Shown: positions 44,788 to 54,193 of the stretch, piece by piece
How the letters are laid out: every line of letters starts with the position of its first letter
Position numbering within the stretch: the stretch's first letter is position 1
DNA from: Acidobacteriota bacterium
GTDB lineage: Bacteria; Acidobacteriota; Blastocatellia; Pyrinomonadales; Pyrinomonadaceae
DNA length: 64,000 nucleotides
Direction of reading: 5' to 3'
Assembly (NCBI GenBank): GCA_019242475.1
Contig: JAFAVK010000004.1
Coordinates: 1 to 64,000 of the forward strand
Program-made: the position numbers and the translations under genes
The notes under the pieces: model-generated
What the model was told of the DNA's origin: nothing
The model's input: only the letters and a program-made list of their open reading frames with translations
Databases searched by the model: none

Positions 44788-46041
44788 TTAGTGTTCTCCT
44801 CCGGTCGGGTGGCGGGAAAGCGACGCGGCGCGGGCGGGGTCGGTCGCGCCGCGCGGCCCGTTCTTCAGCCACGCGCGCGCGAGGCGGCGGACGGCCTCCA
44901 CGTCAGAACCCCCGACGCCCATCAGCGAGTAGAAGTCGCGCCGCTCGGTCTCCTCGTTCTTCATGCTCCACAGGTCGAGGCCGAAGGGGGCGAAGTGGCT
45001 CGGGTATTTTTTGTAAGACTCGTCGTCCACGTCGTGCGCCTGGCTGTTGAGCCAGCCGACCGGCCAGTGATCCCACGAAAGGCTCCGCCAGCCCCAGCCG
45101 CCCGTCGCCTTGTCCGAGTGCTCTTTCATCCGCGTCGTCTCGTGCGGATAACCCGACGCGTCGCCGACGGCGAAGAAGGGCGAGCCGTCGCGGAACGGAA
45201 TGATCCCGACGAACCCGCGCGCGTCGTCCAGCTCCTTCCACGGCGAGCCCGTGCGGCGCGAGGTGCCGTAGAACGGCTTGTTCGGCTTCGGCTGTGACTT
45301 CCAGTAGATGTCGGCGCGCGCGTTCGTGAAGGCGTCGAGGCCGACGAAGGCGTGGCTCTCGCCCGTCTTCGCATCCTGTTCGAGCACGTCGAACCAGAGC
45401 TTGCCGGCGGGCTCCAACGCGATCAGCTCAATCGGCTCGCGCGCGTAGCCGTGCGCGTCGCCCGGCAGCAGGGACTCGTAACTCTGCCGCCGTAGGATGA
45501 GCCCGTTCGGGAAGGCCCAGAAGTCTTCCGTCGCGCGGTAGGCCGCCGCCCCCGTCTTCATGTTGACGCCGAAGTACGTCCAGCGCACCCAGACGCGGCG
45601 CGGGCCCGACTCGATGACATCGACGAAGCTGTTGCGCTCGCGCCGCCCGTGCTCGTTGAACAGCTCGCCCCAGCCGTCGTTCCCCTCCCACATCTGGTAG
45701 GAGAGGGCGGCGCCCGAGGGCAGCTCGAACCAGGGGCAGTAGCTCGCCTCGTGCGAGAAGACGAAGCGGTAGGGGAAGTCGCGCCAGTAGATGACGTAAG
45801 CCTTCCGCGGGTTCCCGTCCGCGTGCGGCGGCGAGTCGAAGTCGCCCTGATAATTCCCGAAGACGTAGTCGGAGACTTCGACCGCGGAGACGCCGGCCGT
45901 CTTCATCTCTTTCAACCGAGACATCGTGACGGCCCTCGGGCGGTCGAAAGAGGAGTCGGCGTTAGCGGTCTGTGCCCTGGTCGAAAGCACGGCCACCCCG
46001 ACCAGCAACAGTGCGGACGAAAACAGACGGGTCATGCGCAT
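44788..46041 (-). CDS. Exported protein of unknown function (417 aa)
   Basis: GGAAGG precedes the ATG. A signal peptide (MTRLFSSALLLVGVAVLSTRAQ) leads into an aromatic-rich beta protein with many Trp, Tyr and Phe residues (YVIYWRDFPYRFVF, WGWRSLSWDHWPVGWLNSQAHD). I find no catalytic motif and cannot name a family. The repeated aromatic and acidic loops are compatible with a carbohydrate-binding or hydrolase-like beta-sandwich, but that is speculation. It is followed after 2 nt by a methyltransferase gene. Confidence 0.72.
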   Translation of the reverse strand: MRMTRLFSSALLLVGVAVLSTRAQTANADSSFDRPRAVTMSRLKEMKTAGVSAVEVSDYVFGNYQGDFDSPPHADGNPRKAYVIYWRDFPYRFVFSHEASYCPWFELPSGAALSYQMWEGNDGWGELFNEHGRRERNSFVDVIESGPRRVWVRWTYFGVNMKTGAAAYRATEDFWAFPNGLILRRQSYESLLPGDAHGYAREPIELIALEPAGKLWFDVLEQDAKTGESHAFVGLDAFTNARADIYWKSQPKPNKPFYGTSRRTGSPWKELDDARGFVGIIPFRDGSPFFAVGDASGYPHETTRMKEHSDKATGGWGWRSLSWDHWPVGWLNSQAHDVDDESYKKYPSHFAPFGLDLWSMKNEETERRDFYSLMGVGGSDVEAVRRLARAWLKNGPRGATDPARAASLSRHPTGGEH

Positions 46042-46194
46042 GGCCTTCCATACTCACTGAAAGGCCGTGGTTTTTCTGTGCCGAGCCTCATCTGTTTTCT
46101 ATAACTTCACCTAGGCTTTTAAGATTCCGGAAGGACGAGGGTGCGCTGGCAAACGGACTGTAGCCGGGGCTCGATTCCCGCAACGGAACCGACA

Positions 46195-47943
46195 TTAGTG
46201 CAGGTTGTATCTTCGCGCGAATGACAGGGCGAACTCGCCCGCGCGGGGAATCTCCTCGATGGCACGTTTGAGTTGAGGGTCGTCGGACTCCAACGCTTGC
46301 ATCGCCGTCACCGTGCCGTAAGACGCCGTCACTATTTCGTAGCGCAACCGCCGGAGGATGAAGTCGCGCTCCTCGTCGAGGCGGGCCGCGCCGACGCCGA
46401 GCGCCGCCTGCGTCGTGACGTAGCGCTTGTAACTTTGATAGACCTCTTCGCCGACGGGGAAGTCGGTCGGTTGCAGCAGGTGTCCGTAGTCTATCGGCCG
46501 CTGAATCTTGTACGCGCCGAGCCCCTCCACGCGCCCGTTCACGAGTTCGCGCGTGAAGAGGAAGATCGAGTCCATCAGGCGTTGCTGTTCCGGCGTGACC
46601 AGGCGCGGCGCCACCGCCACGTCCGGCCTGATTCCGCCCCCGCCGTAGACGGCCCGACCCGAGTCCGTTCGGGCCGGAGTCCCGGCCTGACGCTCCTGGC
46701 CGGACGAGCCCTCCGGCGGCGCGGCGCCGCTTGGGTTGAGGTAGTCGTAGTAACCGACGCTCGTATAGTCGCGCTGGATCGAGCGCCCCGAGGGGGTGTA
46801 ATACCTCGCTATCGTGATGTTCAGGCCCAAGCCTTCGTTGAGCACGGCGAAGTTCTGCACGAGCCCCTTCCCGAAGCTGTTCTCGCCGACGACGAGCGCG
46901 CGGTCGTGGTCTTGCAGCGCGCCGACGACTATCTCGGAGGCCGAGGCCGTGTTCCGGTTGATGAGGACGACGAGCGGCGAGAGGTCGGGGGCGGCGTTGG
47001 CGGCCGCGTAAGTGTGGCTGAGTCCCCCGATGCGGCCCTTGAGCGAGAGGATGACCTGCCCGCGCGGCAGGAACATGTCCGCCACGCGAATCGCTTCGTA
47101 GACGTGCCCGCCCCGGTTGTCGCGCAGGTCAATGATGTAAGAGGTGGCGCCGCGCTCCTTTAAAAATCTGAGCGCGGCTTGCAACTCGTCCGGGGTCGTG
47201 AAGACGAAGCCGCCGTTCATCAGGACGTAGCCGACGCCGGGCCGGACGAGGTAGGCGTCGGGGACGGACGGCTGGTGCATGACCTCGCGCGTGATTTCGA
47301 CGGAGTCGGCCCGCCCGGTGGCGGCGCGTTCGACCTTCAGCCTGACGACCGAGCCGCACCTCCCGCGGATGCGTTCGCGCACCTCGTTCGAATACTTGTC
47401 GGGCGCCGCCAGCCCGTCGACCTCCAGGATGCGGTCGCCGTAGCGCAGGTTCGCGCGGCTCGCCGGCGAGTCCTGGAAGGTGTCGATGACGTAAGTGTTG
47501 ACGCGTTCCCCGACGCCGCGGTAGCCGATGGTCGCGCCGATGCCGCAGTATTGAAATCGCTGGTGCGCCACCCACTCGCGGTAGTCTTCGGCGTCGTAGA
47601 ACTTCGAGTGCGGGTCGAGGGACTGGAGCATGCCGTTGATCGCCGACTTGAAGACCGACGTGTAGTCCATCCGGCCGCCGTCCGCGTGATTGGCTTCGAC
47701 CGCCGCCAGCGCCTCGTTGAAATCCCGCTCAAGCTTCTCGACGGCTTCGGCCCCCGCGCCGGCGCGGGAGTCGTCGCGCGCGCCCGGGTCGGCGGGCGAG
47801 GCGTGCGGCGGGTTGACCGCGGAGACGCTTCCCTGCTGGGGGCGTGCGGACGGGGGCGCGGCCATCAGGATGATGAGCCACGCGAGCAGCACAATCGAAC
47901 TCCCCTTCCTCATCGCGGTGCCGCCGTCATGAACGATGTCCAT
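46195..47943 (-). CDS. Exported S41-family C-terminal processing protease with PDZ domain
   Basis: The ATG at 47943 has GGAG 10 nt upstream; a second ATG at 47913 directly before the signal helix (MRKGSSIVLLAWLIILMA) is an equal candidate. The mature protein has an N-terminal helical domain, a PDZ domain (about 135-215; GERVNTYVIDTFQDSPASRANLRYGDRILEVDG) and the S41 catalytic core. The latter carries DLRDNRGGHVYEA, the nucleophile Ser in NTASASEIV and the general-base Lys in FGKGLVQ. This is the CtpA/Prc arrangement, which trims C-termini or degrades envelope proteins. It is divergent from the AraC-type regulator gene across a 391-nt gap with no gene in it. Confidence 0.92.
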   Translation of the reverse strand: MDIVHDGGTAMRKGSSIVLLAWLIILMAAPPSARPQQGSVSAVNPPHASPADPGARDDSRAGAGAEAVEKLERDFNEALAAVEANHADGGRMDYTSVFKSAINGMLQSLDPHSKFYDAEDYREWVAHQRFQYCGIGATIGYRGVGERVNTYVIDTFQDSPASRANLRYGDRILEVDGLAAPDKYSNEVRERIRGRCGSVVRLKVERAATGRADSVEITREVMHQPSVPDAYLVRPGVGYVLMNGGFVFTTPDELQAALRFLKERGATSYIIDLRDNRGGHVYEAIRVADMFLPRGQVILSLKGRIGGLSHTYAAANAAPDLSPLVVLINRNTASASEIVVGALQDHDRALVVGENSFGKGLVQNFAVLNEGLGLNITIARYYTPSGRSIQRDYTSVGYYDYLNPSGAAPPEGSSGQERQAGTPARTDSGRAVYGGGGIRPDVAVAPRLVTPEQQRLMDSIFLFTRELVNGRVEGLGAYKIQRPIDYGHLLQPTDFPVGEEVYQSYKRYVTTQAALGVGAARLDEERDFILRRLRYEIVTASYGTVTAMQALESDDPQLKRAIEEIPRAGEFALSFARRYNLH

Positions 47944-48145
47944 TGTGGAGAGGCTCCGGGTAACGGCCCTCGATACTGAGGGGCGGCGCAATTCCTGCCG
48001 CCCGCCCCCTTGATCGTCTCGCCCCCTCGGTGTGGCCCCAATCTTACTACACAAACTTAATAGCCTAACAAGTTTCGGCAACGCTCGCCGACGGGTCGCG
48101 GCCCGCCGCGGGACGGCGGCGCATCCATTCTTTTGAACTTATTCG

Positions 48146-48173
48146 TTGACTATAGCGGAATGCTATCTATAAT
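48146..48173 (+). promoter_or_regulatory. Sigma70-type promoter with a palindrome in its spacer
   Basis: TTGACT and TATAAT are separated by 16 nt. The spacer itself contains ATAGC-GGAAT-GCTAT (48152-48166), a perfect 5-bp dyad placed where a repressor would block polymerase. It points toward the AraC-family gene, whose ATG is about 160 nt downstream, in a genome where AT-rich boxes are rare, so the match stands out. Confidence 0.7.
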
Positions 48174-48334
48174 ACGGCTTCTGCTTGGATGCCCCGTCGC
48201 AGGAACATGCTGCGACCTCGTTCTCACTCGACCACCACCGGCGAAGAGTGCTGGTAAGCGTTCACACCACACGCTCTCGCGTGACTTGTGTTATCCGGCC
48301 CGTCCCTGGGCCGTAATCTTCACGAGGCCAAGTC

Positions 48335-48691
48335 ATGGATCAAAGAGTACAAGTCATCGTCGAGCTGATGAAAGCAGACCCCCACAAAGAGTTAAGCCTC
48401 GACGAGCTGTCCAGGGCCGTGAACCTCTCCGCCTCGCGCCTGCGGCACGTCTTCAAGGCGGAGATGGGCATGAGCCCCGCCCGCTACATGAAATCAATGA
48501 AGATGAACGAGGCCAGAGTGCTCACCGAGAATACGTTTCTCAACGTGAAGCAGATCATGAGTCAGGTCGGGCTGAGCGACGAGAGCCACTTCGTCAGGGA
48601 CTTCAAGAAGTTTTTCGGGGTCACCCCCATGCAGTGCCGCGCCCGCCGCACCCCGGACGGGCCGCGGCCAGCCGAACCGGCTAACAAATAG
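48335..48691 (+). CDS. Minimal AraC-family transcriptional regulator
   Basis: At 118 residues it consists of little more than the two helix-turn-helix motifs of the AraC DNA-binding domain (LSLDELSRAVNLSASRLRHVFK and VKQIMSQVGLSDESHFVRDFKKFFG), with the RYMKSMKMNEAR linker helix. There is no N-terminal ligand domain, so it may act constitutively or through a partner, as SoxS/MarA-like proteins do. It is preceded by a clear promoter with an embedded dyad, suggesting autoregulation, and followed by a hairpin. Targets could include the divergent protease gene. Confidence 0.9.
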   Translation: MDQRVQVIVELMKADPHKELSLDELSRAVNLSASRLRHVFKAEMGMSPARYMKSMKMNEARVLTENTFLNVKQIMSQVGLSDESHFVRDFKKFFGVTPMQCRARRTPDGPRPAEPANK

Positions 48692-48820
48692 CCAGAACGG
48701 CCAACAGTTTTCTCTTGCCCCGTAGCTGCTACTTCAGTAGTTTACAAGCCTGAACGGGACGGCATTCATAGACGCCCAGCTCTCCGCAGGTTTACTTGTA
48801 ACCCATCCGCACTCGCGCCG

Positions 48821-48842
48821 GCCCGGCAGACATCTGCCGGGC
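48821..48842 (+). terminator. Hairpin terminator after the AraC-type gene
   Basis: GCCCGGCAGA and its exact complement TCTGCCGGGC are separated by CA, followed by GCGTGCCGTTATTTC. It lies 130 nt past the regulator stop and ends its transcript before the FG-GAP operon. The rest of the 48692-49011 gap holds no supported gene; a TATAAA near 48886 could be part of a promoter for the next gene but lacks a good -35 partner. Confidence 0.65.
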
Positions 48843-49011
48843 GCGTGCCGTTATTTCGTGGCTTAAATTACTGTGTCGCGCGGTTTATAAAACGCCCGAA
48901 TTCCTCGCTGTAACGCGGCCTCCTTCTTCTGAAACAATTTATGAAACGCGTAGCCGCCCCGCCCGCCTGCGGGGCTGTCGTCGGAGATGGTTCAAGCGAA
49001 AGGAGCCTGCC

Positions 49012-51594
49012 ATGTCAAAGACTGCGAGAAACCGAGTTGTGACGAGCGCCGCGATCCTGACCGGCGTCGCCTGCCTGCTCCTCTCCGGCGTGTTCGGCCG
49101 GACTGGCGTCACCTCCGCGTCGCCGGGCCTCGACTACTCCGACGTCATCAACGTCGTGACCGCACCGGGGCCGAACCAGGTGGCCGCCGGCGACATAGAC
49201 ATGGACGGCCGGCTCGACCTCATCACGGTCAGCCCTTCCGACCACAGCGTCACGACCATGAGCGGGGCGGGGAACGGCACCTTCCAGAGCCCGCGCCGGT
49301 ACGATCTGGGCGGGCCGTCCCCTTACGCCGTCGCCGTCGGCCGGCTCGACAAAGACGACCTGCCGGATTTGGTGACGGCCAATCTGGCGACCTCGGACAT
49401 CTCCGTCTTCTTCAACGACGGCCGCGGGGCCTTCGGGCCGCCTTCCACGGTGAAGGCCGACCGCGGGCCAATCTCCGTCGCGTGCGGAGACCTCAACGGC
49501 GACGGCCTCGACGACATCGCCACCGCGAACGTCGGCGAGAACAGCATCGCCGTCTTCTTCAACCGCGGCGACCGGCACTTCGGCAAAGACCTCTCCCTGC
49601 CTTTGAACGCCGGCACGGCCCGTGCCCTGGTCATCGCCGACTTCAACCAGGACGGGCGGAACGACATCGCCACCGCCAACGGCGCGTCCAACGGCGTCTC
49701 CGTCCTCCTCAACCGCGGGGGCGGCAGCTTCGCGCCCGCACAGGTGTTTGACGCCGCACCCAGCCCGCAGGCGCTCGCGGCCGCCGACCTCAACGGCGAC
49801 GGCGTGACCGACCTCGTGACGGCCGGCGGCGACTCCGACACGGTCTCGGTGCTGCTCGGTCAGGGGAAAGGTCTCTTCCGGCACGCCGCCGACTACGCGG
49901 CGAAAAACCCAGGCGGCGTCATCGTCGCGGACGTGAACGGCGACCGCCAGCCCGACCTGGTCGCGGCCGAACTCGACGGCAACTCGGTCGCCGTCCTGCT
50001 CGGCAAAGGCGACGGCACCTTCGCCGACGCGATCCACCTCCCAGCCAACGGCGAGCAGGTGGCTTCGGTCGCCACCGGCGACTTCAACCGCGACGGGAAG
50101 ACCGACATCGCGACGGCCAACGGGGGCTCCGACAACGTCTCCGTCATGCTCCAGGGCGTCCGCGTCCCGCGCGTCGAGCGGGTGACGCCCGCCGCCACCG
50201 ACCGGGTCAAGGCGGTGAAGGGCGTCCTCAGCAAGGAGCCGGTCGCGGTCTTCAACACGGCGCTCGACGAGAAGACCCTGAACGAGGACTCGATCCTCCT
50301 GTGCGGGAGTCAGTCGGGCTTCCACAAAGTGCAAATCTCCTACAGCGCCGCGAGCCGCAGCGTCTCCGTGAGGCCCGAGGGCGCGCTCGAATTCCAGCCG
50401 GGCGAGTGGGTGACGGTCATGTTCACGGACAAGATTCGCTCCGCCTCCGGCCTGCCGATGAGCCAGCCGTTCACGCAAGCCTTCCTCATCGGGCCGAACA
50501 GCGGGGACGGCAATTTCGTCGAGACGCAGCGCATCTCCTGCGACAAAATCCCCGGCAAGCTCCGGGCCGCCGACCTCGACGGCAACGGCACGGTTGACAT
50601 CGTCGCGCTCTGCCGCGAGGTGGACGGCCTGCGCGTCCACTTCAACAAGGGCGACGCCACCTTCAACGACCACCTCTTCATGCGCACCGGCGGCTACGGC
50701 CCTTGGGACTTGGCGCTCGCCGACTTCAACCGCGACGGCAACATCGACATCGCGGTCGTCAACACCTTCTCCTCCGACATGTCCATCTTCTACAACGAGG
50801 GCAAGGGGAAGTTTAAGGAGCCGGTCAGGTTCCCGGCCGGGGCCGGCCCGATGGGCGTGACGACGGGCGATTTCAACGGCGACGGGGCGATAGACATCTC
50901 GGTCGTGACGAAAGGCTTCCCGGCCGTCCTCGTCTTCCTGAACGACGGCCGGGGCGGCTTCGGCAAGTACGTCAGCTACGCCGTGGCCCCGTCCCCCTAC
51001 GACATCTCCAGCCGCGACGTGAACGGCGACGGCGTGCCCGACCTCGTCATGACGAACCTGGAGTCCGACCGCGGGACGATCCTCATCAACCGGGGCGACG
51101 GGACGTTCCGGCGGCCGGAGGAGTTCCCCCTGCTGCTCGCCAAGGCCCTGACCCAGGAGCCGATTGACATCAACAACGACAACCGGACGGACATCGTCAC
51201 GATCAACACCGCGTCGGACGACATGGCCGTCTTCATCAACAACGGCAAGGACGACTTCAAGCAGCAGCGAAACACCCCCGTCGGCCCGACCCCGACCGAC
51301 AAGACGTTCGGCGATTTCAACGACGACGGGCTGGTGGATGTCGCGCTCACGCTCGACGGCGGGACGGTCGTCGTCATGATGAACAACGGCGACGGGACGT
51401 TCCGGAAGGCGGAGTCGATTCCCGTCGGCAAGAACCCGACCTCCCCGGTCGCCGCCGACTTCAACGGCGACGGCACCCTCGACCTCGTCATCGCCAACCG
51501 GTACTCGTTCGACCTCTCCGTCCTGCTCAACCTGTCGGCCAAAGAGGCCGTCGGCCGGCAGGTGCAGACGACGACCCACACGCACGAGCACTGA
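49012..51594 (+). CDS. Secreted FG-GAP/VCBS repeat protein with central Big_5 domain
   Basis: AAAGGAG precedes the ATG, and a signal peptide (about residues 1-37) starts the 860-residue protein. Two sets of FG-GAP/VCBS repeats, each with the Ca-binding pattern DFNGDGxxDxxTAN, form probable seven-bladed propellers (about 40-380 and 500-845). Between them lies a Big_5 Ig-like domain (VERVTPAATDRVKAVKG...FNTALDEKTL). Such proteins usually act in adhesion or as scaffolds on the cell surface. The C-terminus ends in a His-rich tail (THTHEH) with no sorting signal that I recognise. The following gene is a close paralogue with the same layout. Confidence 0.9.
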   Translation: MSKTARNRVVTSAAILTGVACLLLSGVFGRTGVTSASPGLDYSDVINVVTAPGPNQVAAGDIDMDGRLDLITVSPSDHSVTTMSGAGNGTFQSPRRYDLGGPSPYAVAVGRLDKDDLPDLVTANLATSDISVFFNDGRGAFGPPSTVKADRGPISVACGDLNGDGLDDIATANVGENSIAVFFNRGDRHFGKDLSLPLNAGTARALVIADFNQDGRNDIATANGASNGVSVLLNRGGGSFAPAQVFDAAPSPQALAAADLNGDGVTDLVTAGGDSDTVSVLLGQGKGLFRHAADYAAKNPGGVIVADVNGDRQPDLVAAELDGNSVAVLLGKGDGTFADAIHLPANGEQVASVATGDFNRDGKTDIATANGGSDNVSVMLQGVRVPRVERVTPAATDRVKAVKGVLSKEPVAVFNTALDEKTLNEDSILLCGSQSGFHKVQISYSAASRSVSVRPEGALEFQPGEWVTVMFTDKIRSASGLPMSQPFTQAFLIGPNSGDGNFVETQRISCDKIPGKLRAADLDGNGTVDIVALCREVDGLRVHFNKGDATFNDHLFMRTGGYGPWDLALADFNRDGNIDIAVVNTFSSDMSIFYNEGKGKFKEPVRFPAGAGPMGVTTGDFNGDGAIDISVVTKGFPAVLVFLNDGRGGFGKYVSYAVAPSPYDISSRDVNGDGVPDLVMTNLESDRGTILINRGDGTFRRPEEFPLLLAKALTQEPIDINNDNRTDIVTINTASDDMAVFINNGKDDFKQQRNTPVGPTPTDKTFGDFNDDGLVDVALTLDGGTVVVMMNNGDGTFRKAESIPVGKNPTSPVAADFNGDGTLDLVIANRYSFDLSVLLNLSAKEAVGRQVQTTTHTHEH

Positions 51595-51650
51595 GCGGTG
51601 CGGCGTGCATGTCTGACTGGCCCTGTTGACCGCCGGAAAGGGGAAAGACT

Positions 51651-54149
51651 ATGAAAGCCGCCGCCCTGTTACTGCTCGTCCTCGCCTCCCTGAGCGCCGC
51701 CACGCGCGGCCCGGAAGGCGCGGCCGCCCCGAAGCCTCTGGATTTCGGCGAAGCCTTCAACCTGCCGGCCGGGACGAGCCCCTACTACGTCGTGGCCGTC
51801 GATCTGAACAAGGACGGCTTCCTCGACCTGGCGACCTCCAACACCGTCTCGCACGACGTGACCGTCTACCTGAACCGGGGCAACGGCACGTACGGCGAGG
51901 GGGTCAACTACCCCACGCGCGGCTTCACGCCCTACGCGCTGGCCGCGGGCGATTTGGACGGCGACGGCGCGCCCGACCTGGTCGTGGGCAACATGTTCTC
52001 CGTCAACCTCTCGATCTTCTACAACAAGGGCGACGGCTCCTTCCGCGAGGCGGTCAACATCAAGGGCGAGCCGGGGCCGATGTTCCCCGTCATCGCCGAC
52101 TTCAACCAGGACGGCAAGCCCGACATCGCCGTCTGCGACATCGGCCACGACGACATCGCCGTCTACCTCAACCGGGGCGGCGGCGTCTTCGAGCACCAGG
52201 CCACGCTCCGGTGCAAGTGCGTCGTGCCTTACTCGCTCGTCGCCGCCGACTTCAACGGCGACGGGCTGCCCGACCTCGCGACGGGCAACATCTACTCCGC
52301 CAACGTGACGGTGCTCCTCAACAAGGGCGACGCCGCCTTCGCCGACCCGGTCTCGTACCCGACCGACTCGCTGAGCCAAATCCTCTACGCGGCCGACCTC
52401 AACGGCGACAAGCACACTGACCTGGTCGTGGGCAACGGCGGGTCGGACACCGTCTCGGTACTCATCAACAAGGGCGACGGCACGTTCAACCCGGCGGTCA
52501 ACTACCCCGTGAAGCTGCCGCAGGGCGTCGCGGCCGTGGACGTGAACGGCGACGGCCACCCGGACATCGCCACCGCCAACCAGAGCGCCAACACCATCTC
52601 CATCCTCCTCAACAAGGGGGACGGCACCTTCGGCAAGGCCGCCGACTTCCCCGCCTACGGGCTCTACCCCATCGCCGTCGTCGTCGCCGACCTCAACAAC
52701 GACGGGCGCATGGACTTGGCGACGGCCAACTCGGGGAGCAACAACATCTCGGTGATCCTGAACGGCGTGCGCGTGCCGAAGGTCGAGCAGGTCAGCCCCT
52801 CCGCGGCCGCCAAGGTCACGCTCCACGAGGGGCGCCTGCTCGCGCCCATCAGCGTCAGGTGGAACACGCCCGTTGACGAGCGCACGCTGACGGCGAAGAC
52901 CGTGCAGCTCTACGGCGCCCAGTCCGGCGCCCACGCCGCGCGCCTCTCGTACCACGCCGAGACGCGCACGCTCGACGTCGCGCCGCAGCCCGGCGCGCCG
53001 CACTTCCTGCCGGGCGAGCAGGTGAAGCTGGTCATCAGCGACGGCGTCGCGTCGGCCGAGGGGCTGAGGATGAAGACCGAGTACGTCTCCTCCTTCGACG
53101 TGCAGCCGGAGGCGGGCTCCGGCTCGTTCAAGGCGGCGGGCGAGCTGCGGCAGTCGCGGCCCGCGCACACGGCCGTCGCCGCCGACCTCGACCGCGACGG
53201 CGTGGTCGATCTGGTCACGCTCGAAGACAACGGCGAGGACGTGGCGGTCTACTTCAACGGGGCGCGCGGGCTGGCCCCCGAGCCTTTGCGGCTCGACACC
53301 GGCGGCTTCGACCCGTGCGACGCGGCCGCCGCCGACCTCGACCAGGACGGGCGGCCCGACATCGTCGTCGCCAACCGCCTCACCTCGAACCTGACGGTCT
53401 TCTACGGCGAGGGCGACCGGAAGTTCTCCGCGCCCTCGCTCGTCGCGCTGAAGTCGCCACCCCTGAGCCTCGCCGTCGCGGATTTCAACAGCGACGGCCT
53501 GCCCGACGTGGCCGCGGCGAGCAGCGTCGGCAAGGACGTGACGCTGCTCTTCAACCGGGGCGACCGCAAGTTCGGCGCGCCGGTGAGGATGCCGCTCGAC
53601 CACGTCCCGGCCCGCGTCGCCAGCGCCGACCTCGACGGCGACGGGCTCGAAGACCTCGTCACGCTCAACGCCAGCTCGGACACGCTCACGCTCTTCAGGA
53701 ACCAGGGCGACGGGACTTTTCTCAACAAGGCCGAGCTGAACCTGCTCGCCTCCAGCGCGCGGATGTTGATCGCGCGCGACATCAACCAGGACGGGCTCCC
53801 CGACCTGCTGACCGTCAACCACGCCTCCGGCGACGTGGCGGTCTTCGTCAACAGCGGCGACTGGTCTTTCCGCAAGCCGCACTACGTCGCCGTCGGCAAC
53901 CACCCGACGGGCGCCGCGCTGGCCGACGTGAGCGGCGACGGCCTGCCAGACCTTTTGACCAGCACGGAGGAGGGCGTCGTCGTCCTCTTGAACGGGGGGG
54001 GCGGCAAGTTTACGAAGGGGCCGACGCTCGGCCCCGCCCGCCCGGAGGTTCCCGTGGCCGCCGACTTCAACGGCGACGGCGCGATAGACCTCGTCACCGG
54101 CGAGGCGAACAGGGCGCGGTTCACACTCTTCATCAACCAGGGCCGCTGA
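51651..54149 (+). CDS. Secreted FG-GAP/VCBS repeat protein with central Big_5 domain (paralogue)
   Basis: The product has 832 residues, GGAAAGGGG upstream and a short signal peptide (MKAAALLLLVLASLSAATRG). The layout is as in the preceding gene: a first propeller (DLNKDGFLDLATSN and similar repeats), a Big_5 domain opening VRVPKVEQVSPSAAAKVTLH, then a second propeller. Both genes carry the same VRVPxVExVxPxA junction, so they arose by tandem duplication. A lone Cys pair (RCKCV) lies in the first propeller. It is followed after 44 nt by a multiheme cytochrome gene, which suggests that these propellers decorate or hold a surface redox complex. Confidence 0.9.
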   Translation: MKAAALLLLVLASLSAATRGPEGAAAPKPLDFGEAFNLPAGTSPYYVVAVDLNKDGFLDLATSNTVSHDVTVYLNRGNGTYGEGVNYPTRGFTPYALAAGDLDGDGAPDLVVGNMFSVNLSIFYNKGDGSFREAVNIKGEPGPMFPVIADFNQDGKPDIAVCDIGHDDIAVYLNRGGGVFEHQATLRCKCVVPYSLVAADFNGDGLPDLATGNIYSANVTVLLNKGDAAFADPVSYPTDSLSQILYAADLNGDKHTDLVVGNGGSDTVSVLINKGDGTFNPAVNYPVKLPQGVAAVDVNGDGHPDIATANQSANTISILLNKGDGTFGKAADFPAYGLYPIAVVVADLNNDGRMDLATANSGSNNISVILNGVRVPKVEQVSPSAAAKVTLHEGRLLAPISVRWNTPVDERTLTAKTVQLYGAQSGAHAARLSYHAETRTLDVAPQPGAPHFLPGEQVKLVISDGVASAEGLRMKTEYVSSFDVQPEAGSGSFKAAGELRQSRPAHTAVAADLDRDGVVDLVTLEDNGEDVAVYFNGARGLAPEPLRLDTGGFDPCDAAAADLDQDGRPDIVVANRLTSNLTVFYGEGDRKFSAPSLVALKSPPLSLAVADFNSDGLPDVAAASSVGKDVTLLFNRGDRKFGAPVRMPLDHVPARVASADLDGDGLEDLVTLNASSDTLTLFRNQGDGTFLNKAELNLLASSARMLIARDINQDGLPDLLTVNHASGDVAVFVNSGDWSFRKPHYVAVGNHPTGAALADVSGDGLPDLLTSTEEGVVVLLNGGGGKFTKGPTLGPARPEVPVAADFNGDGAIDLVTGEANRARFTLFINQGR

Positions 54150-54193
54150 GCCCTTCCGCGGGCGGACTGCGGGCGGGGGACGCGGAGAACCAG

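Noticed and set aside
46150-46185. Segment GGGGCTCGATTCCCGC reminiscent of a tRNA T-arm
   Set aside because: The TTC of the T-loop reads CTC and no D-arm, anticodon arm or acceptor stem can be paired upstream.
49015-51591. An 858-codon minus-strand frame opposite the first FG-GAP gene (a similar one lies opposite the second)
   Set aside because: Both are antisense shadows: valine/arginine-rich without domains, while the plus strand shows regular calcium-binding repeats.
53315-54193. Long N-terminal extension of the pentaheme cytochrome frame
   Set aside because: It overlaps the FG-GAP gene in another frame and encodes Arg-rich shadow sequence; the signal peptide and ribosome-binding site are at 54194.
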